A stretch of 47,400 bases of DNA from Prevotellaceae bacterium. Its GTDB lineage: Bacteria; Bacteroidota; Bacteroidia; Bacteroidales; Bacteroidaceae. Below are positions 17,376-26,674 of the stretch, piece by piece. The position numbers and the translations under genes are program-made. Below the pieces are notes generated by a model that did not search any database, was not told the DNA's origin, and saw only the letters and a list, made by a program, of their open reading frames with translations. Position 1 is the first letter of the stretch. Each line of letters begins with the position of its first letter. Where the stretch lies: the NCBI GenBank assembly GCA_021204845.1, contig JAJPYT010000197.1, positions 1 through 47,400 of the forward strand. The letters run 5' to 3'.

Positions 17376-18734
17376 ATGAATTGCACATCATACGTTTTCG
17401 CCAGCATTCGTGGAGTCTACTCTCAATACCCTAACGACTACACAAAACCATTATTCCATAAGTTCCTTGAGCTATCTTCAGCCAATTCTCAGATAATAAT
17501 GCACAGAAACGAAGGACTTGTCTATCACGGATATGTCCGCAAGTTAGAAGGAGGCTTGTCGTATATAGGCTTCTGCGTGGTACTAAACGGAGCTATGTTT
17601 GCCCGTACTAAACAGATGTTTCCTGTATTTGAGAAAGTGCTGACGAGTATGGCAGAAACTTATGGATTGCTTGCGTTGAACGACAAAGGAGATGTTATCC
17701 CCAGTTTCTCGGAATTTACTGAGCACCAAAAGAAGGTGGAGAATATCATTGTCGATATCAATAAGAATATAGAAGCCTCTGTTACGGATAGAGATTTGAA
17801 AGCGATACTCCGTGAGACTTATACGAATACGAGTGTCGAGTATAAAATATTTCCTGCAGAGGAAAAGGCAGAAGATATATTTGAGGCTGTTAAGTTATAC
17901 GGCTATGTGTGCGTGACAAACGATAAACACTATGTCTCCACTTTCCTTGCCAATTACCAAAAGGAGATTGAAACCTATGTTGCCAAAGTAAAAGAAATCG
18001 AAAAGGAATACAGCGAGCTAAAGGAGAAGTACGACAAGCAAGATGCGCAGAACAAGGTATCCGCGATAATAAAGGGGCTAAGCAAGATAGTTATAACTGC
18101 GGGTATATGCCTATGTGCAGTACTTCTGTTTATTCGTTTAGAGGATAAAATTACTTTGGAAAAGACTAAAACGGAACTGAATGATGCGCAGTCTTCAATT
18201 GAATCACAAAATGAAACTATAGCGGGACTAAGAGATAAAGTAACCAATTTGCAAGAAGACGTGAACAATTTGCAAGAAGACGTGAAATCGGAACAGAAGC
18301 GGACGACAGAAGCAGAAAGTGAATATGCCGATTTCAAGCGCTACGTAGGTCGCTATATGCCTGTGGTGATAACTGATGTGAAAATAGGAAATGTATATAA
18401 AGATGGAGATATTGAAACGGATTACGGCAATCATATTAAAAGTAACAGTACTATGTTCCTTCAGCCCCAGATAACTTATACGGGAATAATAACAGATGTG
18501 TCAATAACTGTATATATTAGGCTTTATACTCCATCTGGAAAAATGTCTAAGGTAGACTCCCAGAGGGACTATTCAACATCTGACAGTTTTTATGTAAATA
18601 GTGGAGATAGCAATACCATAACATTAGTAGGATTGAGGAACGCCTCACAAGGATACTGGTCAAAAGGAGATTATAGATACGAAATCTGGTATGGCAAGGT
18701 GTGCTTATACGCCAAGACTTTTACTATTTATTGA
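17376..18734 (+). CDS. N-terminal domain + TM + coiled coil + C-terminal Ig-like beta domain
   Basis: TM IVITAGICLCAVLLFIRL; heptad coiled coil; C-terminus WSKGDYRYEIWYGKVCLYAKTFTIY; 1-nt spacing to the previous gene. Confidence 0.78.
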   Translation: MNCTSYVFASIRGVYSQYPNDYTKPLFHKFLELSSANSQIIMHRNEGLVYHGYVRKLEGGLSYIGFCVVLNGAMFARTKQMFPVFEKVLTSMAETYGLLALNDKGDVIPSFSEFTEHQKKVENIIVDINKNIEASVTDRDLKAILRETYTNTSVEYKIFPAEEKAEDIFEAVKLYGYVCVTNDKHYVSTFLANYQKEIETYVAKVKEIEKEYSELKEKYDKQDAQNKVSAIIKGLSKIVITAGICLCAVLLFIRLEDKITLEKTKTELNDAQSSIESQNETIAGLRDKVTNLQEDVNNLQEDVKSEQKRTTEAESEYADFKRYVGRYMPVVITDVKIGNVYKDGDIETDYGNHIKSNSTMFLQPQITYTGIITDVSITVYIRLYTPSGKMSKVDSQRDYSTSDSFYVNSGDSNTITLVGLRNASQGYWSKGDYRYEIWYGKVCLYAKTFTIY

Positions 18735-18958
18735 TGTTTTTGTTATGAGATTGAGTGATATAGGCTTATTTCTATAAAATTATAGAGGGCGTATCAAAAT
18801 GGATTTTGCAAGTGGTCTGAGAGACGGAGCCACTCAATAGGGATGTTTCGAGGTGAAACCACCGAGGTCTACTGCTGCCAGAAGCCTTTCACATCCTTCT
18901 TCTGTCGTATAACGATATGAATGATGACAGGTAACAGCCCTTTTAAGAAGCCACAGAA

Positions 18959-19282
18959 AGTTTATTATATTAGATTTTATATATATAATATCATATAATA
19001 TAAACTATCCTATCAAATAAGAACGGTGCAACCCTCAGCGAAACTAACCTTGCGATAAGCGAGAGGAGAGGGGGCCTCGACACTCTCCCGAGCGCCAGCA
19101 AGCTCAGCGAAGCCAATGATACTAAGTATTTACCCCTGTGCTAAAAGTTTATCAGATTATCACATACGCGCATATATAGATAATGATAAACTGATAAACT
19201 TCTTGCTGGCGGTCAATCCTCGGCGAAGCTACGAAGTTTATATTATATGTGCGTATATAGATAAATATAATATAATAAACTT
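18959..19282. repeat. Three AT-rich palindromes with AGTTTAT...ATAAACT ends
   Basis: 18959-19006; 19145-19201 (11-bp perfect arms AAGTTTATCAG/CTGATAAACTT); 19234-19282. The last two share a core like CRYATATATAGATAA. Confidence 0.65.
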
Positions 19283-19358
19283 TTTGTAAATCTTCAATTG
19301 TCTGTTTATTAGCGAACAAGCCAGGTTACAGTCAACGGTGCAACCCTCAGCGAAGCTA
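19022..19358 (+). repeat. Interspersed direct repeat AACGGTGCAACCCTCAGCGAARCTAA (copies at 19022 and 19334)
   Basis: Two near-identical copies; near-identical reverse-complement copy at 260-282. Confidence 0.75.
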
Positions 19359-19392
19359 AACGAACCTAACGCTACCTGTTCCGCTTCCCCTA

Positions 19393-19474
19393 AATCACCG
19401 TACTGACATGCGTGAATCACCGCATTGACGCACGTGGATCAGTGCGATGACACGCGTGAATCAGTGCGGCGATA
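19393..19474. repeat. Degenerate 22-bp tandem repeat (3 full copies plus partial)
   Basis: AATCACCGTACTGACATGCGTG / AATCACCGCATTGACGCACGTG / GATCAGTGCGATGACACGCGTG / AATCAGTGCGGCGATAAC. Confidence 0.75.
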
Positions 19475-19643
19475 ACTACTTGTTAGTGCTATGAGTGTTA
19501 CTCCTATCGCTGTGGGCTATCTGACCTGCGTCACCCTCTCCGCAACTCCCTATATTTCGGCTATATGGAAACTTTGCTCTTGCATTTGGAGTGATTGGCA
19601 TAGTTTTTGCTTACTGTGAAGGAAGAAAACAACAGATAAAGAT

Positions 19644-20231
19644 ATGGCAGAAGAGAAAGCACGAAACATAGCGGACGAGGAGATTCTGGGAAATACTCCT
19701 GAGGCAGGGAAAAAACAGGAGGCTAACGCAGGCGATATGCCTGAGAGAGAGGCAAATGACACTGCGCAGCCATCGCTGGAGGAGCGGCTGGCACAGGCTG
19801 AGGCACGTGTGGCTGAGCTGGAAAAGGAACGCCTCTACCGTCAGGCGGAGTTCGACAACTACCGCAAAAATGTCATGAAAGAGAAGGCGGACCTGATTCT
19901 GAATGGTGGCAAGAAAGTGCTGGAGTCGATGTTGCCAGTGGTGGACGACATGGAACTGGCTATACAGCACATAGAGACGGCTCAAGACGTGGCTGCCGTG
20001 AAAGAGGGCGTGGAACTGATAAGGAAGAAGTTCATGCAGACGCTGAAATCACACGGCGTGGTGCAGATGGAGGCTGTAGGCAAGGACTTCGACACCGACT
20101 ATCACGAGGCCATAGCGCAGATACCTGCCCCCTCGGACGAGATGAAGGGAAAAGTGGTGGACTGCACGAAGAAGGGCTATACCATGAACGAGAAGGTGTT
20201 GCGTTTCGCCCAGGTGGTTGTAGGAGTGTGA
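19644..20231 (+). CDS. grpE: GrpE nucleotide exchange factor
   Basis: [19 protein letters not shown] ... [11 protein letters not shown] ... [41 protein letters not shown]; upstream of dnaJ. Confidence 0.95.
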   Translation: MAEEKARNIADEEILGNTPEAGKKQEANAGDMPEREANDTAQPSLEERLAQAEARVAELEKERLYRQAEFDNYRKNVMKEKADLILNGGKKVLESMLPVVDDMELAIQHIETAQDVAAVKEGVELIRKKFMQTLKSHGVVQMEAVGKDFDTDYHEAIAQIPAPSDEMKGKVVDCTKKGYTMNEKVLRFAQVVVGV

Positions 20232-20259
20232 ACGGAAAAACGAAGAGGGGAGGACGACA

Positions 20260-21423
20260 ATGGAAAAGAGAGACTATTACGAGGTGCTGGGCGTGAGCAA
20301 GAGCGCCACGCAGGACGAGATAAAGGCTGCATACAAGAAGATGGCGATAAAATACCATCCCGACCGCAACCCTGGCAACAAGGAGGCGGAGGAGAAGTTC
20401 AAGGAGGCGGCTGAGGCGTACGACGTGCTGCGCGACGAGCAGAAGCGGGCGCGCTACGACCAGTTCGGTCATGCCGGGCTGCACGGCGGAGCGGCAGGCG
20501 GTGGCTTCTCGGGCGGCATGAACATGGACGACATATTCTCCATGTTCGGCGACATCTTCGGCGGGCACATGGGAGGGGGCTTCAACCCCTTCGGTGGCTT
20601 CTCGTCAGGCGGTGGACGCGCGGGGCAGGTGTACCGTGGCAGCGACCTGCGCATAAAGGTGAAACTGACGCTGAACGAGGTGGCGACGGGCTGCACCAAG
20701 AAATTCAATATACATAAGTATGTGCCCTGCACTCACTGCGGAGGCTCGGGCAGCGAGGACGGACAGCAGCAGACCTGCGCCACCTGCAAAGGCTCGGGCG
20801 TGGTGTACCGCACCGTGAACTTCGGACTGGGCAAGATGCAGACGCAGCAGACCTGCCAAGCCTGTGGCGGAGAGGGCAGCACCATAAAGAATCCCTGCAA
20901 GTATTGCAAGGGCGAGGGCGTGGTGCAGGGCGAGGAGCTGATAGAGGTGAACATACCGAAAGGCGTGGACAACAGCATGGTGGTGACCGTGCAGGGAAAA
21001 GGCAACGCTGGCAGACGAGGAGGAGTGAACGGCGACGTGCAGGTGATAATAGAAGTGCAGGAGCACAAGGATTTCATCCGCCAGGAGCAGAACCTTGTGT
21101 ACAACCTGCTGCTTAGCGTGCCCACCGTGATTCTTGGCGGTCAGGTGGAGGTGCCTACGCTGGAGGGCAAGGTGAAGATAAAGATTGAGCCCGGCACGCA
21201 ACCTGGCAAGGTTATGCGGTTGAGGGGAAAGGGACTGCCCGCAGTGCAGGGCTACGGCTACGGCAACGGCGACCTGATAGTGCATATCAGTGTCTATGTG
21301 CCCGAGACGCTCAACAAAGAGGAGCGCAAGATGGTGGAGCAGTTGCAAAAGAGCGAGAACTTCGCCGCCACCCCTACCGTGAAGAATAAGATATTCAGTA
21401 AGTTCAAGTCGCTTTTTGACTGA
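20260..21423 (+). CDS. dnaJ: Chaperone DnaJ
   Basis: J domain with HPD, G/F region, four CxxCxGxG zinc motifs. Confidence 0.97.
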   Translation: MEKRDYYEVLGVSKSATQDEIKAAYKKMAIKYHPDRNPGNKEAEEKFKEAAEAYDVLRDEQKRARYDQFGHAGLHGGAAGGGFSGGMNMDDIFSMFGDIFGGHMGGGFNPFGGFSSGGGRAGQVYRGSDLRIKVKLTLNEVATGCTKKFNIHKYVPCTHCGGSGSEDGQQQTCATCKGSGVVYRTVNFGLGKMQTQQTCQACGGEGSTIKNPCKYCKGEGVVQGEELIEVNIPKGVDNSMVVTVQGKGNAGRRGGVNGDVQVIIEVQEHKDFIRQEQNLVYNLLLSVPTVILGGQVEVPTLEGKVKIKIEPGTQPGKVMRLRGKGLPAVQGYGYGNGDLIVHISVYVPETLNKEERKMVEQLQKSENFAATPTVKNKIFSKFKSLFD

Positions 21424-22736
21424 TGATGACATACTCCGAGGCCACAGACTATCTGTTCACCTCAGCCCCCCTGTTCCAGAACGTAGGGGGAGAGGCGTAT
21501 AAGGAGGGGCTGGCAAACACGCTCGCTCTCGACAGCCACTTCCGCCATCCGCACCGCAGTTACAAGACCATACACGTGGCGGGCACCAATGGCAAAGGCT
21601 CTTGCAGTCACACGCTGGCGGCAATCCTGCAAAGTGCGGGCTACAGGGTGGGGCTTTACACAAGTCCGCACCTGATGGACTTCCGCGAGCGCATACGTGT
21701 GAACGGTGAGATGATGCCAAGGCAGGGGGTGGTGAACTTCGTGGATGGGGAACGCGGCTTCTTCGAGCCGCTGCGTCCCTCGTTCTTCGAGCTTGCCACG
21801 GCTCTTGCTTTCCTCTATTTCAAGGAGCAAAGGGTAGATGTGGCTGTGGTGGAGGTCGGTCTTGGCGGCAGACTCGACTGCACAAATGTAATAGAGCCTG
21901 ACCTATCGATAATCACCAACATAAGCTTCGACCACATGCAGTTCTTAGGCAACACGCTGGAGCAGATAGCCGCCGAGAAAGCTGGCATAATAAAGGACGG
22001 AGTTCCCGTGGTGGTGGGTGAGACGAACGGGCACGAGGGCGTGAAGGCTGTGTTCCGAGAGGCTGCCCTGCGACATCACGCCCCGATAGTGTTTGCCGAT
22101 GAGGCTGGAGAGATAGTGAGCTACAAGGAGGCTGCCGGGGGCAGACAGTACGAGACCCGCTCTTTCGGCAGACTCGCTGGCGAGCTCTCCGGGCTTTGCC
22201 AGATACCCAACACTGCTACCGTGCTGAGCGCGCTGAAGTTGCTGCGAGGGAAAGGTTACCGCATCTCGGACAACGACGTGGCGGAGGGCTTTGCTCACGT
22301 GTGCGGTCTCACTGGACTGATGGGGCGCTGGCAGAAGGTGGGCGACGCGCCGACGGTAATTTGCGACACGGGGCATAATCCCGCAGGATTGTCGCTCGTG
22401 GCACGTCATCTGAGAGAAATTCCCTGCTCGCACCTGCACGTGGTGGTGGGTATGGCAGCCGACAAGGACGTGAGGGAGAGCCTCTCCTTGCTGCCCAAAG
22501 AGGCGACATACTATTTCACGCAGGCATCGGTGCGCAGAGCCATGAGGGCGGAATTGCTCGCCGAGGTGGGGCACGCACTCGGCTTGGAGGGGCAGAGCTA
22601 CCCTGGCGTGGAGCCTGCATTCAGTGCCGCCATGGCGAACGCCGAGGCAGGCGACCTCGTCTTTGTGGGCGGAAGCTCGTTCGTGGTGGCGGATTTCCTC
22701 GGGTTTGCGCAAAAATCAGGCAATCTGTCCGTATAA
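21423..22736 (+). CDS. folC: Bifunctional folylpolyglutamate/dihydrofolate synthase
   Basis: VAGTNGKGSCSHTLAAILQSAGYRVGLYTSPHL; ICDTGHNPAG. Confidence 0.95.
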   Translation: MMTYSEATDYLFTSAPLFQNVGGEAYKEGLANTLALDSHFRHPHRSYKTIHVAGTNGKGSCSHTLAAILQSAGYRVGLYTSPHLMDFRERIRVNGEMMPRQGVVNFVDGERGFFEPLRPSFFELATALAFLYFKEQRVDVAVVEVGLGGRLDCTNVIEPDLSIITNISFDHMQFLGNTLEQIAAEKAGIIKDGVPVVVGETNGHEGVKAVFREAALRHHAPIVFADEAGEIVSYKEAAGGRQYETRSFGRLAGELSGLCQIPNTATVLSALKLLRGKGYRISDNDVAEGFAHVCGLTGLMGRWQKVGDAPTVICDTGHNPAGLSLVARHLREIPCSHLHVVVGMAADKDVRESLSLLPKEATYYFTQASVRRAMRAELLAEVGHALGLEGQSYPGVEPAFSAAMANAEAGDLVFVGGSSFVVADFLGFAQKSGNLSV

Positions 22737-22821
22737 ATATAATAAGGTATAAGGGCAGGACTGCCAGAGGCGCTTAATTGGCGCGAATTTCCGTTCATTT
22801 GGCTTTATTTTGCCTCTTTCG

Positions 22822-22853
22822 TTTGTCCGATTGGAAGTTTTTGTTTAAGTTTG
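22822..22853 (+). promoter_or_regulatory. Bacteroidetes consensus promoter upstream of galM
   Basis: TTTG (22822-22825), 20-nt spacer, TAAGTTTG (22846-22853). Confidence 0.7.
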
Positions 22854-22890
22854 CATAGCAAACACTAAACCTTTTAATCGAGAAGAACGA

Positions 22891-23970
22891 ATGGAAACAC
22901 AAAACCTCTCCGGCCTGAAAAGAGAAAACTTCCAGGCTACAGTTCAAGGAAAGCAGACTGACCTTTTCACATTGAGAAATGAGAACGGTATGCAAGTGGA
23001 CATCACCAATTACGGTGGTGCTCTTGTGTCTATAATGGTGCCTGACAGAAACGGCGTTTACGCCAACGTTGTGCAGGGGCATGACAGTATACAGGGAGTG
23101 ATGGACTCCCCCGAACCCTTCCTCTCCACACTCATAGGGCGCTACGGCAACCGTATCTGCAAGGGCAAGTTCACAATGAACGGCAAGGACTACCACCTCG
23201 CCATAAACAACGGACCCAACCACCTGCACGGAGGACCCACGGGCTGCCATGCGAGAGTGTGGGACGCGGAACCAGTGAACGATAACGAGCTGATACTGCG
23301 CTATACCTTCGCTTATTATGAGGAAGGCTATCCAGGCGAGCTTAAGATGGCGGTGCGCTACTTCCTCTCTGATGATAACGAACTGGTGATAGACTATCGC
23401 GGCACCACAAACAAGAAGACTATCGTGAATATGACGAGCCACGGTTTCTTCTCCCTGGCTGGAATAGGCAACCCGACCCCCTCGGCTGAGAACGTGATTC
23501 TGCACATTAACGCCGACTTCTACGTTCCCATAGATGAGACATCCATACCCACGGGCGAGATACTGAAAGTGGATGGGACTCCCTTCGACTTCCGCACGCC
23601 AAAGCCAGTGGGGCTGGACATAGACGCTGACTGCGAGCAGATAAGGAACGGAGCGGGATATGACCACTGCTTCGTGCTGAACAAGAAAGAGCCTAACGAG
23701 ATTACGCTTGCCGCAAGCATGACAGAGCCTGTGAGCGGTCGCACGATGGAGGTGTACACGACGGAGCCGGGAGTGCAGTTCTACAGCGACAACTGGGCTG
23801 ACGGATATGCTGGGCAGAACGGGGCGACCTTCCCGCGCAGAAGCGCCCTCTGCTTTGAGGCGCAGCACTTCCCCGACAGCCCCAACCGCCCATACTTCCC
23901 GCCAGTGGTGCTGAAGCCGGACGGAATATATAAGCAGAAGACGATATATAAGTTCGGTGTAGCTGACTGA
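22891..23970 (+). CDS. galM: Aldose 1-epimerase (cytoplasmic)
   Basis: GRYGNRICKGKFTMNGKDYHLAINNGPNHLHGG; YDHCFVLNK; no signal peptide. Confidence 0.93.
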   Translation: METQNLSGLKRENFQATVQGKQTDLFTLRNENGMQVDITNYGGALVSIMVPDRNGVYANVVQGHDSIQGVMDSPEPFLSTLIGRYGNRICKGKFTMNGKDYHLAINNGPNHLHGGPTGCHARVWDAEPVNDNELILRYTFAYYEEGYPGELKMAVRYFLSDDNELVIDYRGTTNKKTIVNMTSHGFFSLAGIGNPTPSAENVILHINADFYVPIDETSIPTGEILKVDGTPFDFRTPKPVGLDIDADCEQIRNGAGYDHCFVLNKKEPNEITLAASMTEPVSGRTMEVYTTEPGVQFYSDNWADGYAGQNGATFPRRSALCFEAQHFPDSPNRPYFPPVVLKPDGIYKQKTIYKFGVAD

Positions 23971-24005
23971 GCCTGACCAAGCCACGACAAATAAATAATA
24001 AAGAT

Positions 24006-25307
24006 ATGAGCCAAAATAAACCAAAACGTAATTGGATAGCTATCATCACGATGTTCTTCATCTTCGCGATGATATCGTTCGTGACTAACATGGCAGCCCC
24101 CTTCGGCAACATATGGGGCTTCACATACGAGTGGGCAAGCACGGCAGGCATGCTGATGAACTTCATAGCCTACCTCTTTATGGGAATACCCGCAGGTAAC
24201 ATGCTTATCAAGTACGGCTACAAGAAGACTGCCTTGATAGCCCTGCTCATCGGAGCTATAGGCTTGGGCGTGCAGTTGCTCTCCGGCATTGCGGGGGCTG
24301 GTGTTGCCATCTGCACCATAGGAGGTGTGGTCACTTGCCTCAATCTCTTTATCTACCTGCTGGGAGCGCTCATCTGCGGTTTCTGTGTGTGCATGCTTAA
24401 CACGGTGGTCAACCCCATGCTGAATCTGCTGGGTGGTGGCGGCAACACTGGCAACCAGCTCATTCAGGCTGGCGGTACCCTCAACTCACTCTCCGCCACT
24501 GTTACTCCCTTCCTTGCGGGATGGCTCGTGGGTACGCTCACTAAAGACTCCTTCCCCGACGTGGCGCCGCTCATAATCACGGGCATCTGCATCTTCCTGG
24601 CGGCTTTTGTGATAATAAGCTTCATAAAGATAGAGGAGCCGCAGGGCGATATGCGCAAGGTCACTTACGAGCATTCGCCGCTCTCCTTCCGCCACTGTCT
24701 CTTGGGCGTGATAGCAATCTTCTTCTACGTGGGAGTGGAACAGGCTACGCCAAGCATGATGAACCAGTGGATAAGCCGTATGCCCTTCGAGGGCGCAGCG
24801 GCGGTGGCTGGCTCTCTGGCGGCGATATATTGGCTGCTGATGCTCATAGGGCGCTTCATTAGCACGTTTATCTCTGGAGTTATCTCCACACGCACGCAAA
24901 TGATAGTGGTCTCCTCGGTGGGCATAATTCTCGTCGTGGCGGCGATATGCACTGGCAGCGTGGTGGCTACCCTTAACATAAACCTGGGCTTCATAAAGAT
25001 AGCAAATGCCGAGGTGCCGCTCTCTTGCGTGTTCATTTTCCTTTGTGGCATCTGCACCAGCATCATGTGGGGTGGTATATTTAACCTCTCCACCGAAGGT
25101 CTCGGCAAATACACTGCCAAAGCCTCTGGTCTGTTCATGACAATGGTGGTGGGCGGCGGCATAATGCCCTTCATTCAGGACCTCGCCCTGCGCCCCGTGC
25201 TGGGCTATCTGGGATCTTACTGGCTGATAGTGGCAATGTTGGCGTACATACTCTACTACAGTCTGATAGGCTGCAAGAACGTGAACAAGGACATCCCTGT
25301 TGATTAA
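24006..25307 (+). CDS. MFS sugar (glucose/galactose-type) transporter
   Basis: About 12 TM segments; gene context between galM and galK. Confidence 0.85.
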   Translation: MSQNKPKRNWIAIITMFFIFAMISFVTNMAAPFGNIWGFTYEWASTAGMLMNFIAYLFMGIPAGNMLIKYGYKKTALIALLIGAIGLGVQLLSGIAGAGVAICTIGGVVTCLNLFIYLLGALICGFCVCMLNTVVNPMLNLLGGGGNTGNQLIQAGGTLNSLSATVTPFLAGWLVGTLTKDSFPDVAPLIITGICIFLAAFVIISFIKIEEPQGDMRKVTYEHSPLSFRHCLLGVIAIFFYVGVEQATPSMMNQWISRMPFEGAAAVAGSLAAIYWLLMLIGRFISTFISGVISTRTQMIVVSSVGIILVVAAICTGSVVATLNINLGFIKIANAEVPLSCVFIFLCGICTSIMWGGIFNLSTEGLGKYTAKASGLFMTMVVGGGIMPFIQDLALRPVLGYLGSYWLIVAMLAYILYYSLIGCKNVNKDIPVD

Positions 25308-25347
25308 TCTGAAAAGACAAACATAACACACTTAACATTACAGAGAT

Positions 25348-26508
25348 ATGAAGTTGACAATAGACGATGTGAGAAGTCGCTTTATCAAGCACTTCGACGG
25401 GACAACGGGAAGCGTTTACGCCTCTCCTGGACGAATCAACCTAATCGGTGAACATACTGACTATAATAACGGTTATGTGTTCCCGGGCGCAGTGGAGCAG
25501 GGCATAATTGCCGAGCTGAAACCAAACGGCACGCGTACCGTGCAGGCTTATTCCATAGACCTGAAAGACCGCACAGAATTCTCCCTCGACGACGAGAAGG
25601 GACCAAGCGCCACGTGGGCACGATACATCTTCGGCGTGTGCCGTGAGATGATGGCTTTGGGTGTTCCCGTAGAAGGGTTCAACACAGCTTTCGCAGGCGA
25701 CGTTCCTTTGGGAGCCGGAATGTCGAGCTCAGCCGCGTTGGAGAGCACATACGCCTTCGCACTGAACGACATGTTTGGCGACAATAAGATTGAAAAGATG
25801 GAACTGGCTTTGGTGGGTCAGCGCACCGAGCACAAATATGTGGGCTGCAACTGCGGCATTATGGACCAGTTCGCAAGCGTCTTCGGCAAGAAGGGCTCGC
25901 TCATGCGACTCGACTGCCGCAGTGGCGAGTATGCCTACTTCCCCTGGGAGCCGAAGGGCTATAAGCTGATGCTGGTGAACAGCTGCGTGAAGCACGAGTT
26001 GGCTGGCTCGCCCTATAACGAGCGCCGCCTATCATGCGAGAAAGTAGCAGCCATCATCGGTAAGCACCATCCAGAGGTTAAGACACTGCGCGATGCCGAC
26101 ATGGCAATGCTCGACGAGGTAAAGCCGGAGATAAGCGACGAGGAATACCGCAGGGCACGCTACGTGATTGGTGAGGTGCAGAGAGTGCTGACTGTTTGCG
26201 ACGCTCTGCAGGCCGGCGACTACGAGACTGTGGGCAAGATGATGTATGAGACACACCATGGGCTGAGTAAGGAGTACGAGGTTAGCTGCGAAGAACTGGA
26301 CTTCCTGAACGACGTGGCGAAGGAAGAGGGCGTTACCGGCTCCCGCATCATGGGCGGTGGCTTCGGTGGCTGCACCATCAACCTGGTGGCAGAGGAACTA
26401 TACGACCACTTCAAGGAGGTTGTCAAGAAGCGCTTCGCCGAGAAATACGGCAAGGAACCCATTGTAATAGACGTGGTTGTGGGAGATGGCTCACGCAAAC
26501 TTTGCTGA
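25348..26508 (+). CDS. galK: Galactokinase
   Basis: SPGRINLIGEHTDYNNGYVFP signature; GDVPLGAGMSSSAALE; GSRIMGGGFGGCTI. Confidence 0.97.
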   Translation: MKLTIDDVRSRFIKHFDGTTGSVYASPGRINLIGEHTDYNNGYVFPGAVEQGIIAELKPNGTRTVQAYSIDLKDRTEFSLDDEKGPSATWARYIFGVCREMMALGVPVEGFNTAFAGDVPLGAGMSSSAALESTYAFALNDMFGDNKIEKMELALVGQRTEHKYVGCNCGIMDQFASVFGKKGSLMRLDCRSGEYAYFPWEPKGYKLMLVNSCVKHELAGSPYNERRLSCEKVAAIIGKHHPEVKTLRDADMAMLDEVKPEISDEEYRRARYVIGEVQRVLTVCDALQAGDYETVGKMMYETHHGLSKEYEVSCEELDFLNDVAKEEGVTGSRIMGGGFGGCTINLVAEELYDHFKEVVKKRFAEKYGKEPIVIDVVVGDGSRKLC

Positions 26509-26544
26509 TCCAGCGCTGCTACGATTTTAAGCAAAAAGCAAGAA

Positions 26545-26570
26545 GGATGCCTGCCCGGGCATCCTTTTTT
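26545..26570 (+). terminator. Rho-independent terminator after galK
   Basis: GGATGCCtgcccgGGCATCCTTTTTT. Confidence 0.9.
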
Positions 26571-26674
26571 CGCTTCTTTAAGAAAAAAAGTGTGGTTCAA
26601 ACACAATCTTTTTGTTATTTTTGTTATATTTGTAAGGTAAATGTGTTTAAATCATTAATCAAAGACATAGTACT

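Noticed and set aside
19393-19474. Possible CRISPR array
   Set aside because: Units are contiguous 22-mers with no spacers, degenerate, and no cas genes nearby.
22795-24024. 409-aa minus-strand ORF opposite galM
   Set aside because: Antisense shadow of a clear aldose 1-epimerase gene.
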